This document shows, in pieces, positions 44,476 through 54,320 of a stretch of 64,000 bases of DNA. A program made the position numbers and the translations under genes. The notes beneath the pieces are model-generated. The model was not told the DNA's origin, searched no databases, and saw nothing but the letters and a program-made list of their open reading frames with translations. The stretch's first letter is position 1. Each line of letters begins with the position of its first letter. Source of the stretch: Ruegeria sp. Alg231-54 (GTDB taxonomy: Bacteria; Pseudomonadota; Alphaproteobacteria; Rhodobacterales; Rhodobacteraceae); the NCBI RefSeq assembly GCF_900143525.1, contig NZ_FREZ01000017.1, positions 1 through 64,000 of the forward strand. Direction: 5' to 3'.

Positions 44476-46428
44476 TCAATCCCCCGCCGCGCGACCTTTG
44501 AGGGCAATAATGCCTCGTGGTCGAAATTGGATGAAAATGATAATGAAGATGATCATGTAGGTTTGCGCCGCGAGGGTATTCGACGGGTTCATCCACTCGA
44601 TCCCTTTTTGCAGGAACCCGATCATCCCCGCGCCTGCCAGCGCGCCCCAGATGTTGCCAACACCACCGACAACCACGGTCATGAAACTTTGCACGATGTA
44701 GTCGTTGCCCAGATCCGATGTGACTTTGGCGAATAGGCCAATGGCCACACCCGCGATCCCAGCAATGCCGGAGCCGAGACCGAAGGTCAGCATATTCACC
44801 CGCCCCGGGTTGATACCCATTGATCCGGCCATGCGCGGGTTCTGCGTGACCGCACGCATCTCAAGCCCCAGCCTTGTCCGTTTCATGATGTAAAGGAACA
44901 TCCCCAGAAAAATCAGCGCCAGCACGAAGATCGCAATGCGGATATAGCTGATCGAAACCACATCGTTCATCACCCAGGCACCGTCCAGCCAACCCGGAGC
45001 AGTCAGAGGGCGGGCCTGTGTACCAAAGATGTTCTTTGCCAGTTGCTGCAAGGCAATCGAGATACCAAAGGTCGCCAGCAGTGTTTCCAACGGGCGGGCA
45101 TAAAGCCAACGGATCACCAGGCGCTCCATGGCGACGCCCATGGCAAACGTGACGGCGAAGGCCATTGGGATGGCAACGATGATCGATACCGTATGGTCGG
45201 GGACGTACTGCTGAACGACATAGCCCGTATAGGCGCCCATCATGATGAATTCGCCATGGGCCATGTTGATTACACCCATCACTCCGAAAGTGATGGCCAA
45301 ACCAATTGCGGCTAGGAAATAAATCGAGGCCAGAGAGACCGCGTCCAACGTCAGGTCGAGCGTTTGGTTTAGGCCAACTTTCCGTTCGATCTTCTTTAGC
45401 GCTTTTTCGGCAGCGGCGGTTACTTCGACGGACGGCTCGGCATAAGTCTCAAAGAACACATGCGCACCCAGCGCCATGTCGATATCGGCCTCAGTTACCA
45501 ACGCAGGCACGATTCCGGCTTCGGCCAGAGTGCTGTAGGCTTGAGCGCGCGCAGTAGTCTTGTTCAGTTGTGCGACCGGGACACCCCCTACGCGACCACC
45601 GTCAATGTTCGCAGCCAAAGCCAGGCGGATGTCATCAGGCAACACATGGGGCGCAGCCAAGTCACTCGCGACCAACAGGTGGTATGCGTCATCCCGCGAC
45701 AAGGCCTCTGAACCAGGTTCCAAAATGATGGCGACGTTAACATCCGATGGCAGGTCCGCAGCGGTCTTCCGTGAGGTAGCCACTAGCGGGTTTAGCGCCG
45801 CGCGGACGTCGACACCCAGATCGTTCGACATTTCTTCAATTGCAGCCACGCGGGCCGCAACGTCTTCGTCATATCCAATAGTTAGCAGCCGTTCGAGCCG
45901 TTGCTTCTGGGCCTTCAAATCCACATCTGGCTCGTCCTCGATCGAGGCACGAAGAGGTTCGAGCAGCGCGCCTTCGGGATCACGTTGAATGGATTTTAGT
46001 GCGGCTAGGCGCTTCTTTCGATCCGGGTCGGTCAACTGAAACTGCACCAGAGCTGTCCCGATCATAGCGCGGACACCGCTGTTGGGTTTCAATTGCTTCA
46101 AGTCTGATTTCTCAAAGGTACCGACCACTTTGCCTGTGTCGAAATCGGTCAGTTCGTACGACCGTCCTTCGGCCATTTTTCCGGCAAAGAACAGACCGTC
46201 AGACTTGCGCATCCACATGTCTTTGGCGACCCATGTCTCAAGCATCACCTGCGCTTGCGGCAGCCCACTGGCGGCAAGCGCATCAATCGCCGGTTTGATC
46301 GTCTTGCGCGAACTTTTGACAATGATCTCCTGATGATCCTGCAAGATCGGCTGCAGGCCACCGTCTTGCGCGTTGGCGTTCAGGCAGGCGAAGAGAATTG
46401 CCAGGCCCGCAAGGAAAAGTCTTAACAT
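44476..46428 (-). CDS. urtB: Urea ABC transporter permease UrtB
   Basis: 650 residues: signal-like start (LAGLAILFACLNANA), a soluble N-terminal domain of about 330 residues, helical and HEAT-like (ALKSIQRDPEGALLEPLR), then the LivH-type permease (FLAAIGLAITFGVMGVINMAHGEFIMMGAYTGYV in pieces). Such an N-terminal extension is usual for UrtB and absent from amino-acid LivH proteins. Separated from urtA by a strong hairpin. Confidence 0.92.
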   Translation of the reverse strand: MLRLFLAGLAILFACLNANAQDGGLQPILQDHQEIIVKSSRKTIKPAIDALAASGLPQAQVMLETWVAKDMWMRKSDGLFFAGKMAEGRSYELTDFDTGKVVGTFEKSDLKQLKPNSGVRAMIGTALVQFQLTDPDRKKRLAALKSIQRDPEGALLEPLRASIEDEPDVDLKAQKQRLERLLTIGYDEDVAARVAAIEEMSNDLGVDVRAALNPLVATSRKTAADLPSDVNVAIILEPGSEALSRDDAYHLLVASDLAAPHVLPDDIRLALAANIDGGRVGGVPVAQLNKTTARAQAYSTLAEAGIVPALVTEADIDMALGAHVFFETYAEPSVEVTAAAEKALKKIERKVGLNQTLDLTLDAVSLASIYFLAAIGLAITFGVMGVINMAHGEFIMMGAYTGYVVQQYVPDHTVSIIVAIPMAFAVTFAMGVAMERLVIRWLYARPLETLLATFGISIALQQLAKNIFGTQARPLTAPGWLDGAWVMNDVVSISYIRIAIFVLALIFLGMFLYIMKRTRLGLEMRAVTQNPRMAGSMGINPGRVNMLTFGLGSGIAGIAGVAIGLFAKVTSDLGNDYIVQSFMTVVVGGVGNIWGALAGAGMIGFLQKGIEWMNPSNTLAAQTYMIIFIIIFIQFRPRGIIALKGRAAGD

Positions 46429-46452
46429 GTGGTGAAACCCGCGTGTCTTTGG

Positions 46453-46480
46453 GCAAGGCGGGCGATCACACCCGCCTTGC
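46453..46480 (-). promoter_or_regulatory. Perfect hairpin between urtA and urtB
   Basis: Arms GCAAGGCGGG (46453-46462) and CCCGCCTTGC (46471-46480) form a perfect 10-bp stem with an 8-base loop. There is no T-run after it, so it is more likely an mRNA stabiliser or processing point that keeps urtA message above the rest than a full terminator. Confidence 0.7.
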
Positions 46481-46487
46481 GTACGAT

Positions 46488-47768
46488 TTAGTAATTCGAC
46501 AAAGTCTGAACGCAGCTCTCGGTCTCAGTGTTGTACATACCGCAGCCGAGATCTTTCCAATCCGATTTCAGCACTGCGGATTCAGGCAGGAAGTCGGTCC
46601 ATGCATCACCCGGCACAACGTCTGTTTCGCTGATGATGTCGAACTGGCCGTCTTCCTGAATCTCACCAATCAGAACCGGCTTAGCCAGATGGTGGTTCGG
46701 CAACATCACAGCAGTACCTCCGGTCAGGTTCGGGAATTCCTGCCCGTACATGGCGGCGCGCACAGCGTCTACTTCGGTCGAGCCGGCTTCGGTCGCGGCA
46801 TTCACCCACATGTTGAAGCCGATAAAATGCGCCTCCATAGGATCGTTGGTCACCCGTTCGTCACCCATGGTCGCTTTCCAAGTTTCGACAAATTCGGCAT
46901 TCACATCAGTATCCGCCGACTGGAAATAGTTCCAAGCCGCCAAATGGCCGACGAGGTTCGCGGTATCCAGACCGGACAGTTCTTCCTCACCAACCGAAAA
47001 GGCCACGACAGGAATGTCATCTGCCGAAACGCCAGCTGCGGCCAGTTCTTTATAGAAACCAATGTTGGCGTCTCCGTTGATGGTCGAGATCACACCAACC
47101 TTTTTACCATCTTCGCCTAGTGCAACGACGTCAGATACGATCTTGGACCAGTCAGAATGGCCAAAGGGGGTGTAGTTGACGAAGATATCCGCGTCCGCGA
47201 TACCCTTTTGCTTAAGGTAGCTTTCCAAAATATTGTTGGTGGTCCTGGGATAGACATAGTCCGTGCCGAGCAGAGCGAACTTCTCAACCCCCAGTTCCTC
47301 CAGGAAATAATCGGTCGCTGGGATCGCCTGCTGGTTCGGGGCCGCACCGGTGTAAAAGACATTTTTAGAGCTTTCTTCGCCCTCATACTGAACCGGATAG
47401 AACAGCAAACCATTCAGCTCTTCGATCACAGGCAGTACTGATTTGCGGCTGACCGAAGTCCAGTTGCCAAAGATCACATCCACCTCGTGGACGGTCAGCA
47501 GCTCACGCGCTTTTTCCGCGAACAGCGGCCAATCCGATGCGGGATCCACAACAACGGCCTCAAGCTGCTTGCCCAAAAGACCACCTTTAGCGTTTTGCTG
47601 GTCGATCAGCATCAGCATGGTGTCTTTCAGAGTAGTCTCCGAGATTGCCATCGTACCCGACAGCGAATGCAGCACGCCTACCTTGATCGTGTCTTCGGCA
47701 GATAAGGCAGCGGTGGCTATGGCAGCAAAGACAACCGATCCGGCGAGCGTGGATTTGAGCGATTTCAT
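46488..47768 (-). CDS. urtA: Urea ABC transporter substrate-binding protein UrtA
   Basis: 426 residues from ATG 47768, fixed by a GGAGG site; the much longer open frame upstream is not coding-like. Signal peptide ends near ALS (residue about 23), then the periplasmic type I binding fold: KVGVLHSLSGTMAISE, FGNWTSVSRKSVLPV, YPVQYEGEESSKN, GTDYVYPRTTN and DPMEAHFIGFNMW. These match UrtA rather than LivJ amino-acid binders. First gene of the operon, divergent from the urease genes. Confidence 0.93.
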   Translation of the reverse strand: MKSLKSTLAGSVVFAAIATAALSAEDTIKVGVLHSLSGTMAISETTLKDTMLMLIDQQNAKGGLLGKQLEAVVVDPASDWPLFAEKARELLTVHEVDVIFGNWTSVSRKSVLPVIEELNGLLFYPVQYEGEESSKNVFYTGAAPNQQAIPATDYFLEELGVEKFALLGTDYVYPRTTNNILESYLKQKGIADADIFVNYTPFGHSDWSKIVSDVVALGEDGKKVGVISTINGDANIGFYKELAAAGVSADDIPVVAFSVGEEELSGLDTANLVGHLAAWNYFQSADTDVNAEFVETWKATMGDERVTNDPMEAHFIGFNMWVNAATEAGSTEVDAVRAAMYGQEFPNLTGGTAVMLPNHHLAKPVLIGEIQEDGQFDIISETDVVPGDAWTDFLPESAVLKSDWKDLGCGMYNTETESCVQTLSNY

Positions 47769-48163
47769 GTAATCCTCCTGGCGGGGCCGGGAGAGAGGGC
47801 TTGCGCAAAGGCACACTCTTCTTCTACCTGATCCCCGCAACTGTTGTTGCGTTCCGTGTGGCGGTTGTGTTCGAGGTCCAATTCGCGCAGCCGTCACACA
47901 CCCCCGGGTCATCTCCGCGGTGGCACCCATACGGTTTCTGCATTGCAGCAAGGTTGGCAACTTACCTTTAGCCCAATTTGGAAAATCGGCGAGAAGCGCA
48001 TATTTTTTCATCTAAGTCGGAGGGTGCTGTCTAAAATTTAGACACACGATGTGGAAATAGGCAGATTCCGACACTGCAGATTAGTGTTCCGACACTTCAA
48101 CAGAGAAACAGGAGGCACCAAACGACGCGCTAAAGGTGCCCTATTACACAAGTTGCAGCCATA
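47769..48163. promoter_or_regulatory. Divergent urtA/ureD control region
   Basis: 395 bases that must hold both the urt and ure promoters. Visible features: GGCACC (48114-48119) facing GGTGCC (48135-48140), and a strong AGGAGG ribosome-like site at 48110-48115 that is not followed by a usable start (ACG, then TAA in frame at 48131). I searched for a clear sigma-54 or NtrC site and did not find a convincing one. Confidence 0.5.
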
Positions 48164-48979
48164 TTGCCCACGCACAGCGCGGTACCGCCACGTGCTGCAG
48201 GCACTGTCAGCTTAAGCACCAAGCAATTGGGCAACAGAACTGTGCTGGACAGATTTCGCCAGTCCGGGTCCTTTAAATGCCTGTTCCCCAGAACGATCAC
48301 ACCTGATCTTGATGCGGTTCTTCTGAACACGGCCGGAGGCGTGACCGGAGGCGATTCATTCCGGTTTTCTTGCAAGGCAGCAAAATGCACGGCGCTGACC
48401 TTGACGACACAAGCCTGCGAGCGCGCCTACAAAGCCCAGCCCAAAGAATGGGGCCAGATTACAAACCATTTGACGGTTGAGGATGGCGCCCGGCTGAACT
48501 GGCTGCCGCAGGAAACCATCCTGTACAACTGCAGTGCTTTGGACCGACGCCTCAGGATCGACGTGGGGCTTGATGCTGAAATGCTGATGGTCGAGCCGCT
48601 TGTCTTTGGGCGCGTTGCCATGGGCGAGACGCTGACCGGCATCCGCTTGCGCGATCGGATCGAGATTCGGCGCGAAGACACGCCAGTGTTTCTCGATGCT
48701 ATTAGGTTCTCTGGTGATTGGCATACGCATTTGTCCAAGCCGCATATTGCGAACGGCGCAGGGGCGATGGCGCTAATCGTCTTAGCGTCGAGTTCCGCCG
48801 AAGGTCATCTGAAACCTGTCCGGGAAATACTACCGGACATCGCCGGGGCAACCCTGATCCGGAAAGACCTATTGGTCATTCGCATTCTGGCCAGCAACAG
48901 CTTTGCTCTGCGCCGAACGCTGATACCAGTTCTGCGCCGATTGAACAAAGACACACTGCCCCGATGCTGGATGCTCTGA
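48164..48979 (+). CDS. ureD: Urease accessory protein UreD
   Basis: About 271 residues using TTG 48164. The body is clearly Ure[50 protein letters not shown] and [10 protein letters not shown]. UreD is the scaffold that, with UreF and UreG, delivers nickel to apo-urease. The start is awkward: no ATG or GTG is available, TTG lacks a ribosome site, and the nearest strong site (48110-48115) leads to ACG and an in-frame TAA. The N-terminus may therefore be damaged or use a rare start. Stop lies 1 base before ureA. Confidence 0.9.
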   Translation: MPTHSAVPPRAAGTVSLSTKQLGNRTVLDRFRQSGSFKCLFPRTITPDLDAVLLNTAGGVTGGDSFRFSCKAAKCTALTLTTQACERAYKAQPKEWGQITNHLTVEDGARLNWLPQETILYNCSALDRRLRIDVGLDAEMLMVEPLVFGRVAMGETLTGIRLRDRIEIRREDTPVFLDAIRFSGDWHTHLSKPHIANGAGAMALIVLASSSAEGHLKPVREILPDIAGATLIRKDLLVIRILASNSFALRRTLIPVLRRLNKDTLPRCWML

Positions 48980-48980
48980 C

Positions 48981-49283
48981 ATGAACCTGACCCCTCGTGA
49001 AAAAGACAAATTGCTGGTTGCAATGGCAGCCGAGGTCGCTCGAAAACGGCTGTCCCGTGGCGTCAAGCTGAACCACCCCGAGGCTATCGCCTTGATCACC
49101 GACGCCGTGGTCGAAGGCGCGCGCGATGGCCGTTCGGTCGCCGACATGATGCAAGCCGGGGCTGAAGTGATATCCCGTGACCAATGCATGGAAGGCGTGC
49201 CCGAGATGATCCACGAGGTACAGGTCGAAGCCACTTTCCCGGATGGCACAAAACTTGTGACTGTCCACAACCCCATTCGCTAA
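48981..49283 (+). CDS. ureA: Urease gamma subunit UreA
   Basis: 100 residues, full length for Ure[39 protein letters not shown] in pieces, [12 protein letters not shown], and [18 protein letters not shown] at the end. It is the smallest of the three structural subunits of cytoplasmic urease (urea to ammonia and carbamate). Confidence 0.95.
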   Translation: MNLTPREKDKLLVAMAAEVARKRLSRGVKLNHPEAIALITDAVVEGARDGRSVADMMQAGAEVISRDQCMEGVPEMIHEVQVEATFPDGTKLVTVHNPIR

Positions 49284-49301
49284 TTTCCAAAGGAGTTCTC
49301 C

Positions 49302-49463
49302 ATGAACCGTATGCTGTTTCCCGCTCTCATTCTGGCTGGTCCGGCCATGGCCCATTCGGATACCCAAGTTCACGCCCATGGCAGTGATTACGCCGCGCTC
49401 GCAGCTGGGTTGGCTTTGATTGCGGTCATCGCCATTACCGTGATTTTGAAGCTGCCGAAATGA
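49302..49463 (+). CDS. Small 53-residue membrane peptide between ureA and ureB
   Basis: ATG 49302 follows an AAAGGAG site at the right distance, and the TGA at 49461-49463 overlaps the ureB start (ATGA). The product has a signal-like first segment ([16 protein letters not shown]), a histidine-rich hinge ([12 protein letters not shown]) and a second hydrophobic helix ([19 protein letters not shown]) before a KLPK end. It may span the membrane once after cleavage, with His residues placed outside. It interrupts the usual ureA-ureB junction; similar small genes occur there in related bacteria as far as I recall. A metal-related role is a guess. Confidence 0.75.
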   Translation: MNRMLFPALILAGPAMAHSDTQVHAHGSDYAALAAGLALIAVIAITVILKLPK

Positions 49464-49792
49464 TCCCGGGTGAGATCATTCCGGCCGAAGGCTCACTGAC
49501 GCTGAACGCAGGACGCAGCAGCCGTCTTGTTATTGTCGCCAATACCGGCGACCGACCAATACAGGTCGGCAGCCACTACCATTTTTCCGAAGCAAACCCG
49601 GCTCTGGATTTTGATCGGTATGCAGCTTTGGGTATGCGGCTGGACATCCCGGCGGGCACTGCGGTGCGATTTGAGCCAGGGCAAACTCGCGAAGTTATAC
49701 TGGTGCCATTTGAGGGTCGCCGGCACATCTACGGTTTCAATATGCACATCATGGGGGCTTTGAAAGATGCCGGGCAAGATCAGTCGGAGTGA
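49460..49792 (+). CDS. ureB: Urease beta subunit UreB
   Basis: 110 residues with the UreB pattern: [45 protein letters not shown] in parts, [22 protein letters not shown] and YGFNMHIMG. It starts on the stop of the small membrane peptide and its 3' end overlaps ureC by 26 bases, so the two are co-translated. Confidence 0.94.
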   Translation: MIPGEIIPAEGSLTLNAGRSSRLVIVANTGDRPIQVGSHYHFSEANPALDFDRYAALGMRLDIPAGTAVRFEPGQTREVILVPFEGRRHIYGFNMHIMGALKDAGQDQSE

Positions 49793-51527
49793 CTATGCCT
49801 CCATGTTCGGCCCTACGGTCGGCGACAAAGTACGATTGGCAGATACCGAGCTGATCATCGAGGTTGAGAAAGATTTTATCGTGGAGCGTGCAACGACTGC
49901 GCGTTTCAGCGAAACCGGCCATCGCGAAGATGTCTATGGTGAAGAGGTCAAGTTCGGTGGTGGCAAAGTCATTCGAGATGGGATGGGGCAGTCTCAGGCC
50001 ACGCGTGCCGAAGGCGCCGTGGACACGGTGATCACCAATGCTCTGATCGTGGATCACTCGGGTATCTACAAGGCGGATGTGGGCCTGAAAGACGGGCGCA
50101 TCGCGAAGATCGGCAAAGCCGGAAATCCAGATACGCAGCCCGGCGTAGACATCATCATTGGCCCCGGCACAGAGGCCATCGCGGGCGAGGGTCGCATCCT
50201 GACGGCTGGCGGATTCGACAGCCACATTCACTTCATCTGCCCTCAACAGATAGAGGACGCGCTGCATTCTGGCCTGACGACCATGCTTGGTGGTGGCACC
50301 GGCCCGGCACATGGCACTCTGGCGACCACATGCACCCCGGGCCCATGGCATATCGGACGCATGTTGCAGGCGGCGGACGCTTTTCCCATGAATCTTGCTT
50401 TTGCGGGCAAGGGAAATGCTTCGCTTCCCGCTGCACTGGAGGAACAGGTCAGAGCTGGGGCTTGTGCCCTGAAACTGCATGAGGACTGGGGCACGACTCC
50501 TGCGGCCATCGATTGCTGCCTTTCGGTCGCTGATGCGATGGACGTTCAGGTGATGATCCACACCGACACGCTCAACGAATCCGGGTTTGTTGAAAATACA
50601 ATTGCCGCGATAAAAGGGCGTACTATCCACGCTTTCCATACCGAAGGCGCGGGCGGCGGCCACGCCCCCGACATCATCAGAATCTGCGGTGAGAACCATG
50701 TCCTACCCTCCTCTACCAACCCGACGCGGCCCTTTACGGTGAACACAGTCGAGGAACATCTCGACATGCTGATGGTCTGCCATCACCTTGACAAATCCAT
50801 CCCCGAGGACGTGGCCTTTGCTGAAAGCCGCATCCGGCGTGAAACCATCGCGGCTGAAGATATCCTGCACGACATGGGCGCCTTCAGCATCATCGCTTCT
50901 GACAGTCAGGCGATGGGGCGCGTTGGCGAAGTTCTAATTCGCGCCTGGCAAACGGCTGACAAGATGAAGAAACAGCGAGGCCGCCTGCCGGAGGAATCCG
51001 GTGACAACGACAACCTGCGCGTTCGCCGTTACATCGCCAAGTACACGATTAACCCTGCCGTTGCTCATGGCCTCAGCCACGAGATTGGCAGTATCGAGGA
51101 AGGAAAACGCGCCGACCTGGTCCTATGGGACCCAGCCTTTTTTGGAGTGAAGCCTGAGATGGTTTTGCTGGGCGGCACCATCGTTTGTGCACAGATGGGT
51201 GATCCGAATGCTTCGATTCCCACCCCGCAGCCGGTTTATAGTCGGCCAATGTTCGGTGCCTATGGTCGATCCGTTGAAAACTCGGCCATCACCTTTGTGT
51301 CGCAAGCCGCGCTGGCGGACGGGATCGGTGATACACTTGGATTGGCAAAGCAGACCGTCGCTGTCCAAAACACGCGAGAGATTGGCAAACAGGATCTTCT
51401 GCTCAACAACGCGACACCTCATGTCGAAGTTGATCCAGAAACCTACGAAGTCCGGGCAGATGGCGAATTGCTGACCTGCCAACCCGCCGAAGTGCTGCCA
51501 ATGGCACAGCGATACTTTATGTTCTGA
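49767..51527 (+). CDS. ureC: Urease alpha (catalytic) subunit UreC
   Basis: 586 residues, slightly longer than the common 567-570. Nickel-site features are intact: metal histidines in [14 protein letters not shown], the carbamylated lysine in [13 protein letters not shown], further ligands in HTDTLNE and [12 protein letters not shown], the flap [22 protein letters not shown] (in pieces) and the Asp in SDSQAMGR. It hydrolyses urea with a bis-nickel centre. Start [24 protein letters not shown] is the standard N-terminus, so the 26-base overlap with ureB is real. Confidence 0.96.
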   Translation: MPGKISRSDYASMFGPTVGDKVRLADTELIIEVEKDFIVERATTARFSETGHREDVYGEEVKFGGGKVIRDGMGQSQATRAEGAVDTVITNALIVDHSGIYKADVGLKDGRIAKIGKAGNPDTQPGVDIIIGPGTEAIAGEGRILTAGGFDSHIHFICPQQIEDALHSGLTTMLGGGTGPAHGTLATTCTPGPWHIGRMLQAADAFPMNLAFAGKGNASLPAALEEQVRAGACALKLHEDWGTTPAAIDCCLSVADAMDVQVMIHTDTLNESGFVENTIAAIKGRTIHAFHTEGAGGGHAPDIIRICGENHVLPSSTNPTRPFTVNTVEEHLDMLMVCHHLDKSIPEDVAFAESRIRRETIAAEDILHDMGAFSIIASDSQAMGRVGEVLIRAWQTADKMKKQRGRLPEESGDNDNLRVRRYIAKYTINPAVAHGLSHEIGSIEEGKRADLVLWDPAFFGVKPEMVLLGGTIVCAQMGDPNASIPTPQPVYSRPMFGAYGRSVENSAITFVSQAALADGIGDTLGLAKQTVAVQNTREIGKQDLLLNNATPHVEVDPETYEVRADGELLTCQPAEVLPMAQRYFMF

Positions 51528-51648
51528 CTAAAAATTATGCTGCATTGCACCGCGCGCAACCCAGAAATGACCAAACACCCACTTCAAAGTGAGGCCGATA
51601 TGACAGATATTAATGCCCAAGGGAGGACCAACGTTTACGAGGGTCCAA

Positions 51649-51873
51649 ATGGCACACTCAGCAACACAATCTCACGCACGCTTTTCGCTGCCCGGTCTGG
51701 TCGCGTCCATCGCAGCATCAGTCTACAGGGCTCTGATCTGTGTGGCCGAAGCTCAATCGCGCGTACGGCAAGTCGAATTCCTGCAATCGCTCAGCGACGA
51801 AGAGCTGACAAAACGCGGCCTATCACGCGAACGGATCGTGCACCGGGTGTTTGCGGATTCAATCTGGCTCTGA
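51649..51873 (+). CDS. Small DUF1127-like protein inside the urease operon
   Basis: 74 residues from ATG 51649, preceded by GAGGG; in-frame start further up at 51613 has no better site. The C-terminal half (VEFLQSLSDEELTKRGLSRERIVHRVF) follows the DUF1127 helix-turn pattern of 'L..LSD..L...GL.R..I', found in small alphaproteobacterial proteins, some of which influence RNA turnover and nutrient uptake. It sits between ureC and ureE, where standard operons have nothing or a small orphan. Role in urease maturation is unproven. Confidence 0.7.
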   Translation: MAHSATQSHARFSLPGLVASIAASVYRALICVAEAQSRVRQVEFLQSLSDEELTKRGLSRERIVHRVFADSIWL

Positions 51874-51901
51874 CCATTTCTGCTCCAGAGGAGGCGACGG
51901 T

Positions 51902-52354
51902 ATGACCGCACTGCTCTGCACCGCACGCCGTTACTCGGATCACATGCACAGCGACTCTGCAGATTGCCTGTCGCTGACTTATGACGATCGTTTTTTGCGT
52001 CGCAAGGTTCTGACCTGTGAAAGTGGCGAACAAATCCTCGTCGATCTGTCGCAAACGACCTCGTTGAACCACGGTGGCACGTTGGTTCTGGACGACGGTC
52101 GCGAAGTGGAAATACAGGCTGCACCTGAAGCACTGCTAGAGGTTTCCGCTCCGGACCTGACGCGCGTGGCGTGGCACATCGGCAATCGCCACACGCCGTG
52201 CCAGATCGAAAAGGATCGTCTGCTGATCCAGGTCGATCATGTGATCCGAGACATGCTTTTGAAAATCGGAGCCACAGTGCGCGAGGTGCACGAACCGTTC
52301 ACCCCCGAAGGCGGAGCCTATGGCCACGGCAGGACACATGGCCACGCCCACTGA
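51902..52354 (+). CDS. ureE: Urease accessory protein UreE
   Basis: 150 residues from ATG 51902, which follows a GAGGAGG site; 17 further in-frame codons upstream are not UreE-like. Features: CESGEQILVDLSQTTSLNHGG, VAWHIGNRHTPCQI (conserved nickel-region HxGNRH), LKIGATVREVHEPFTPEGGAY, and a His-rich tail [10 protein letters not shown] that binds nickel. UreE is the nickel chaperone of the maturation complex. Its 3' end overlaps ureF. Confidence 0.93.
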   Translation: MTALLCTARRYSDHMHSDSADCLSLTYDDRFLRRKVLTCESGEQILVDLSQTTSLNHGGTLVLDDGREVEIQAAPEALLEVSAPDLTRVAWHIGNRHTPCQIEKDRLLIQVDHVIRDMLLKIGATVREVHEPFTPEGGAYGHGRTHGHAH

Positions 52355-52991
52355 CGCCGATATCCTGACGCTGACCCAGTGGTTGTCTCCGGCATACCCT
52401 GTGGGGGGCTTTGCTTATTCTCATGGGTTGGAAGCTGCAATTGATGAAGGAGCGGTCGCCAGTTCCCAAGACGCCGAAGCCTGGATTTCAGATGCGCTGG
52501 AACACGGATCTGGATGGAATGATGCTCTGTTCGTAGTGTCCGCATACAACGCGCAGGACATAGATGAACTTGTCAGCATCGATGCCAAGGCACGGGCTAT
52601 CTGCGCGTCATCCGAAAGGAAAATGGAAACCGAACTGCTGGGACAGGCGTTCGGGACTGTCACAGGAGATGTCTGGGATTTAGACATCCAACAGCTTTCC
52701 TACCCAGTTTCAGTAGGCCACGCCGCGCGTCTGCAGAACCTCCCCCTACTGCTGACGACGAAGATGTATCTACAAGCATTCGCAAGCAACTTGGTCGCTT
52801 GCGCAACGCGCCTTGTACCTTTGGGGCAAACCGACGCTCAGAAACTGATCCGTAATTTGACACCGCTATGTGCTCATATCGCCGATAAGACGCAAATGGC
52901 AGGCTTGGAAGAATTGAGTTCGACTGCGTTCCTGACGGACATCGCGTCGATGAGACACGAAATACAGTATTCAAGGATATTCCGAACATGA
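52338..52991 (+). CDS. ureF: Urease accessory protein UreF
   Basis: 217 residues from ATG 52338; an in-frame ATG at 52320 would add six residues. Recognisable UreF core: [29 protein letters not shown] in pieces, [25 protein letters not shown]. UreF bridges UreD and UreG in the nickel-insertion complex. Overlaps ureE on the 5' side and ureG by 4 bases on the 3' side. Confidence 0.92.
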   Translation: MATPTDADILTLTQWLSPAYPVGGFAYSHGLEAAIDEGAVASSQDAEAWISDALEHGSGWNDALFVVSAYNAQDIDELVSIDAKARAICASSERKMETELLGQAFGTVTGDVWDLDIQQLSYPVSVGHAARLQNLPLLLTTKMYLQAFASNLVACATRLVPLGQTDAQKLIRNLTPLCAHIADKTQMAGLEELSSTAFLTDIASMRHEIQYSRIFRT

Positions 52992-53617
52992 GCAGTATGA
53001 ACGGCCCTCTTCGCGTTGGCATCGGTGGTCCGGTTGGAGCCGGAAAGACCACTTTGACCGCTGCCTTGTCTGAAGCCCTGCGCGATGCTTGTTCAGTGGG
53101 CGTCATCACCAATGACATTTATACGCAGGAGGATGCCGAAGCGCTGGTGCGCATGCAGGTCCTTCCCCAAGATCGGATTATCGGCGTCGAAACGGGCGGT
53201 TGCCCACATACAGCAATCCGCGAGGATGCATCGATAAACCTTGCAGCTGTCGCCGAAATGCAGGAACGCCATCCCGATCTTGATATCGTTCTGATCGAAA
53301 GCGGCGGCGACAATCTGTCGGCTACTTTCAGCCCGGAACTCGCAGACCTTACAATCTATGTGATCGACGTCGCCGCTGGAGAGGAAATCCCGCGAAAAGG
53401 CGGGCCGGCAATAACAAAATCCGACATCCTGGTCATAAACAAAACCGATCTGGCGCCGCATGTTGGCGCTTCACTGGAGGTCATGGAAAGAGATGCAGCC
53501 AGGATGCGCAAAGGACAGCCTTTTTTGTTCTCGTCCCTTCGTCACAAAAAAGGGGTCGGTGCAATTGTTGACCTCTTGGTGAAACAGGGGGGATTAATGG
53601 TTTCAGAAGGGACTTAG
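52988..53617 (+). CDS. ureG: Urease accessory GTPase UreG
   Basis: 209 residues with P-loop [15 protein letters not shown], the metal-binding [15 protein letters not shown] (Cys-Pro-His), [17 protein letters not shown] and the guanine-specificity motif INKTDLA. UreG hydrolyses GTP to drive nickel transfer to urease. Last gene of the operon; I see no clear terminator after its stop at 53617. Confidence 0.95.
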   Translation: MSSMNGPLRVGIGGPVGAGKTTLTAALSEALRDACSVGVITNDIYTQEDAEALVRMQVLPQDRIIGVETGGCPHTAIREDASINLAAVAEMQERHPDLDIVLIESGGDNLSATFSPELADLTIYVIDVAAGEEIPRKGGPAITKSDILVINKTDLAPHVGASLEVMERDAARMRKGQPFLFSSLRHKKGVGAIVDLLVKQGGLMVSEGT

Positions 53618-54160
53618 CTCTCAGTACGAAGATGCCAACTTGTCGGCACCGATCCTCGGCTGCGTCTGCGGGCCGCACTACTATTGTCGAATAGCATTGC
53701 CTCACTCCTTTTATCCAGCACTCCAACCGATTTCATTGATCCTGACTTCCTTTTGGGAAAATCAGGGCTGATTTGCGGATCAGACGCTGAAGTCGCCTGT
53801 TCCTGCTGATCTGCCACGTGGCGAACGCCGATGGGGCAAAAGGCGTGATTTAAAATGAGTAATGTCATATTCGGCACAGGAGGCCTGACATTGCACTTTT
53901 TTGCGAAGACTAGGCGTGGGTGCAAAAATGTTGTCGGTGGTTGCCTGAGATTGGCCGAAGCAAAACAAATCGAATTGCACTTGGTCAAGATATGTTGGCT
54001 AGCAGACATCTGCGACAGGGTTGCTTTCTTATGAGCTACAGAAACTATCTTAAATGCCTGCTCTTGGGATTTCACGCTGCAACGCGGCGGTGCATTCTCT
54101 GCGTTAGAAATTTTAGTCAGGGACTTACGATAACCAATGCCGCATTTACATCGCACGACT
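53618..54160. other. Gene-poor stretch after the urease operon
   Basis: About 540 bases. A 203-codon minus-strand frame (53614-54225) crosses it and runs into the MITE-like repeat; its composition is not protein-like and it has no family resemblance, so I do not call it. No RNA gene or terminator was found. Confidence 0.4.
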
Positions 54161-54320
54161 TTGTCCGGAGGCTGTGTGGAAACTCCGCCCCATAACCTCT
54201 CTCTCGTTTCACTCATTTTCAGCATCTGTGCAAATGGATTCTCGATAACGTGAGAGAATGCACAAAGAGGACATTATCGACGAGTTGCGCTGGCCTCTGA
54301 GAGTTTTCACACAGCCTCTC
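54161..54320. repeat. 160-bp MITE-like repeat, copy 2
   Basis: Second copy of the repeat at 25257-25416. Its ends form inverted repeats: GAGGCTGTGTGGAAACTC from 54168, and GAGTTTTCACACAGCCTC ending at 54318, which are complementary with one mismatch. That is the structure of a miniature transposable element. Target-site duplication is not obvious. The conserved 14-codon reading (ATGCACAAAGAGG...) suggests it derives from the start of an IS transposase. Confidence 0.75.

Noticed and set aside
47769-48163. Sigma-54/NtrC promoter for urease or urt genes
   Set aside because: TGGCAC- and TTGC-like words occur but never at the required GG-N10-GC spacing.
49749-50699. 316-codon minus-strand frame
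   Set aside because: Antisense to ureC; no recognisable domain.
53614-54225. 203-codon minus-strand frame after ureG
   Set aside because: Runs through the MITE-like repeat, low-complexity composition, no family or ribosome site.
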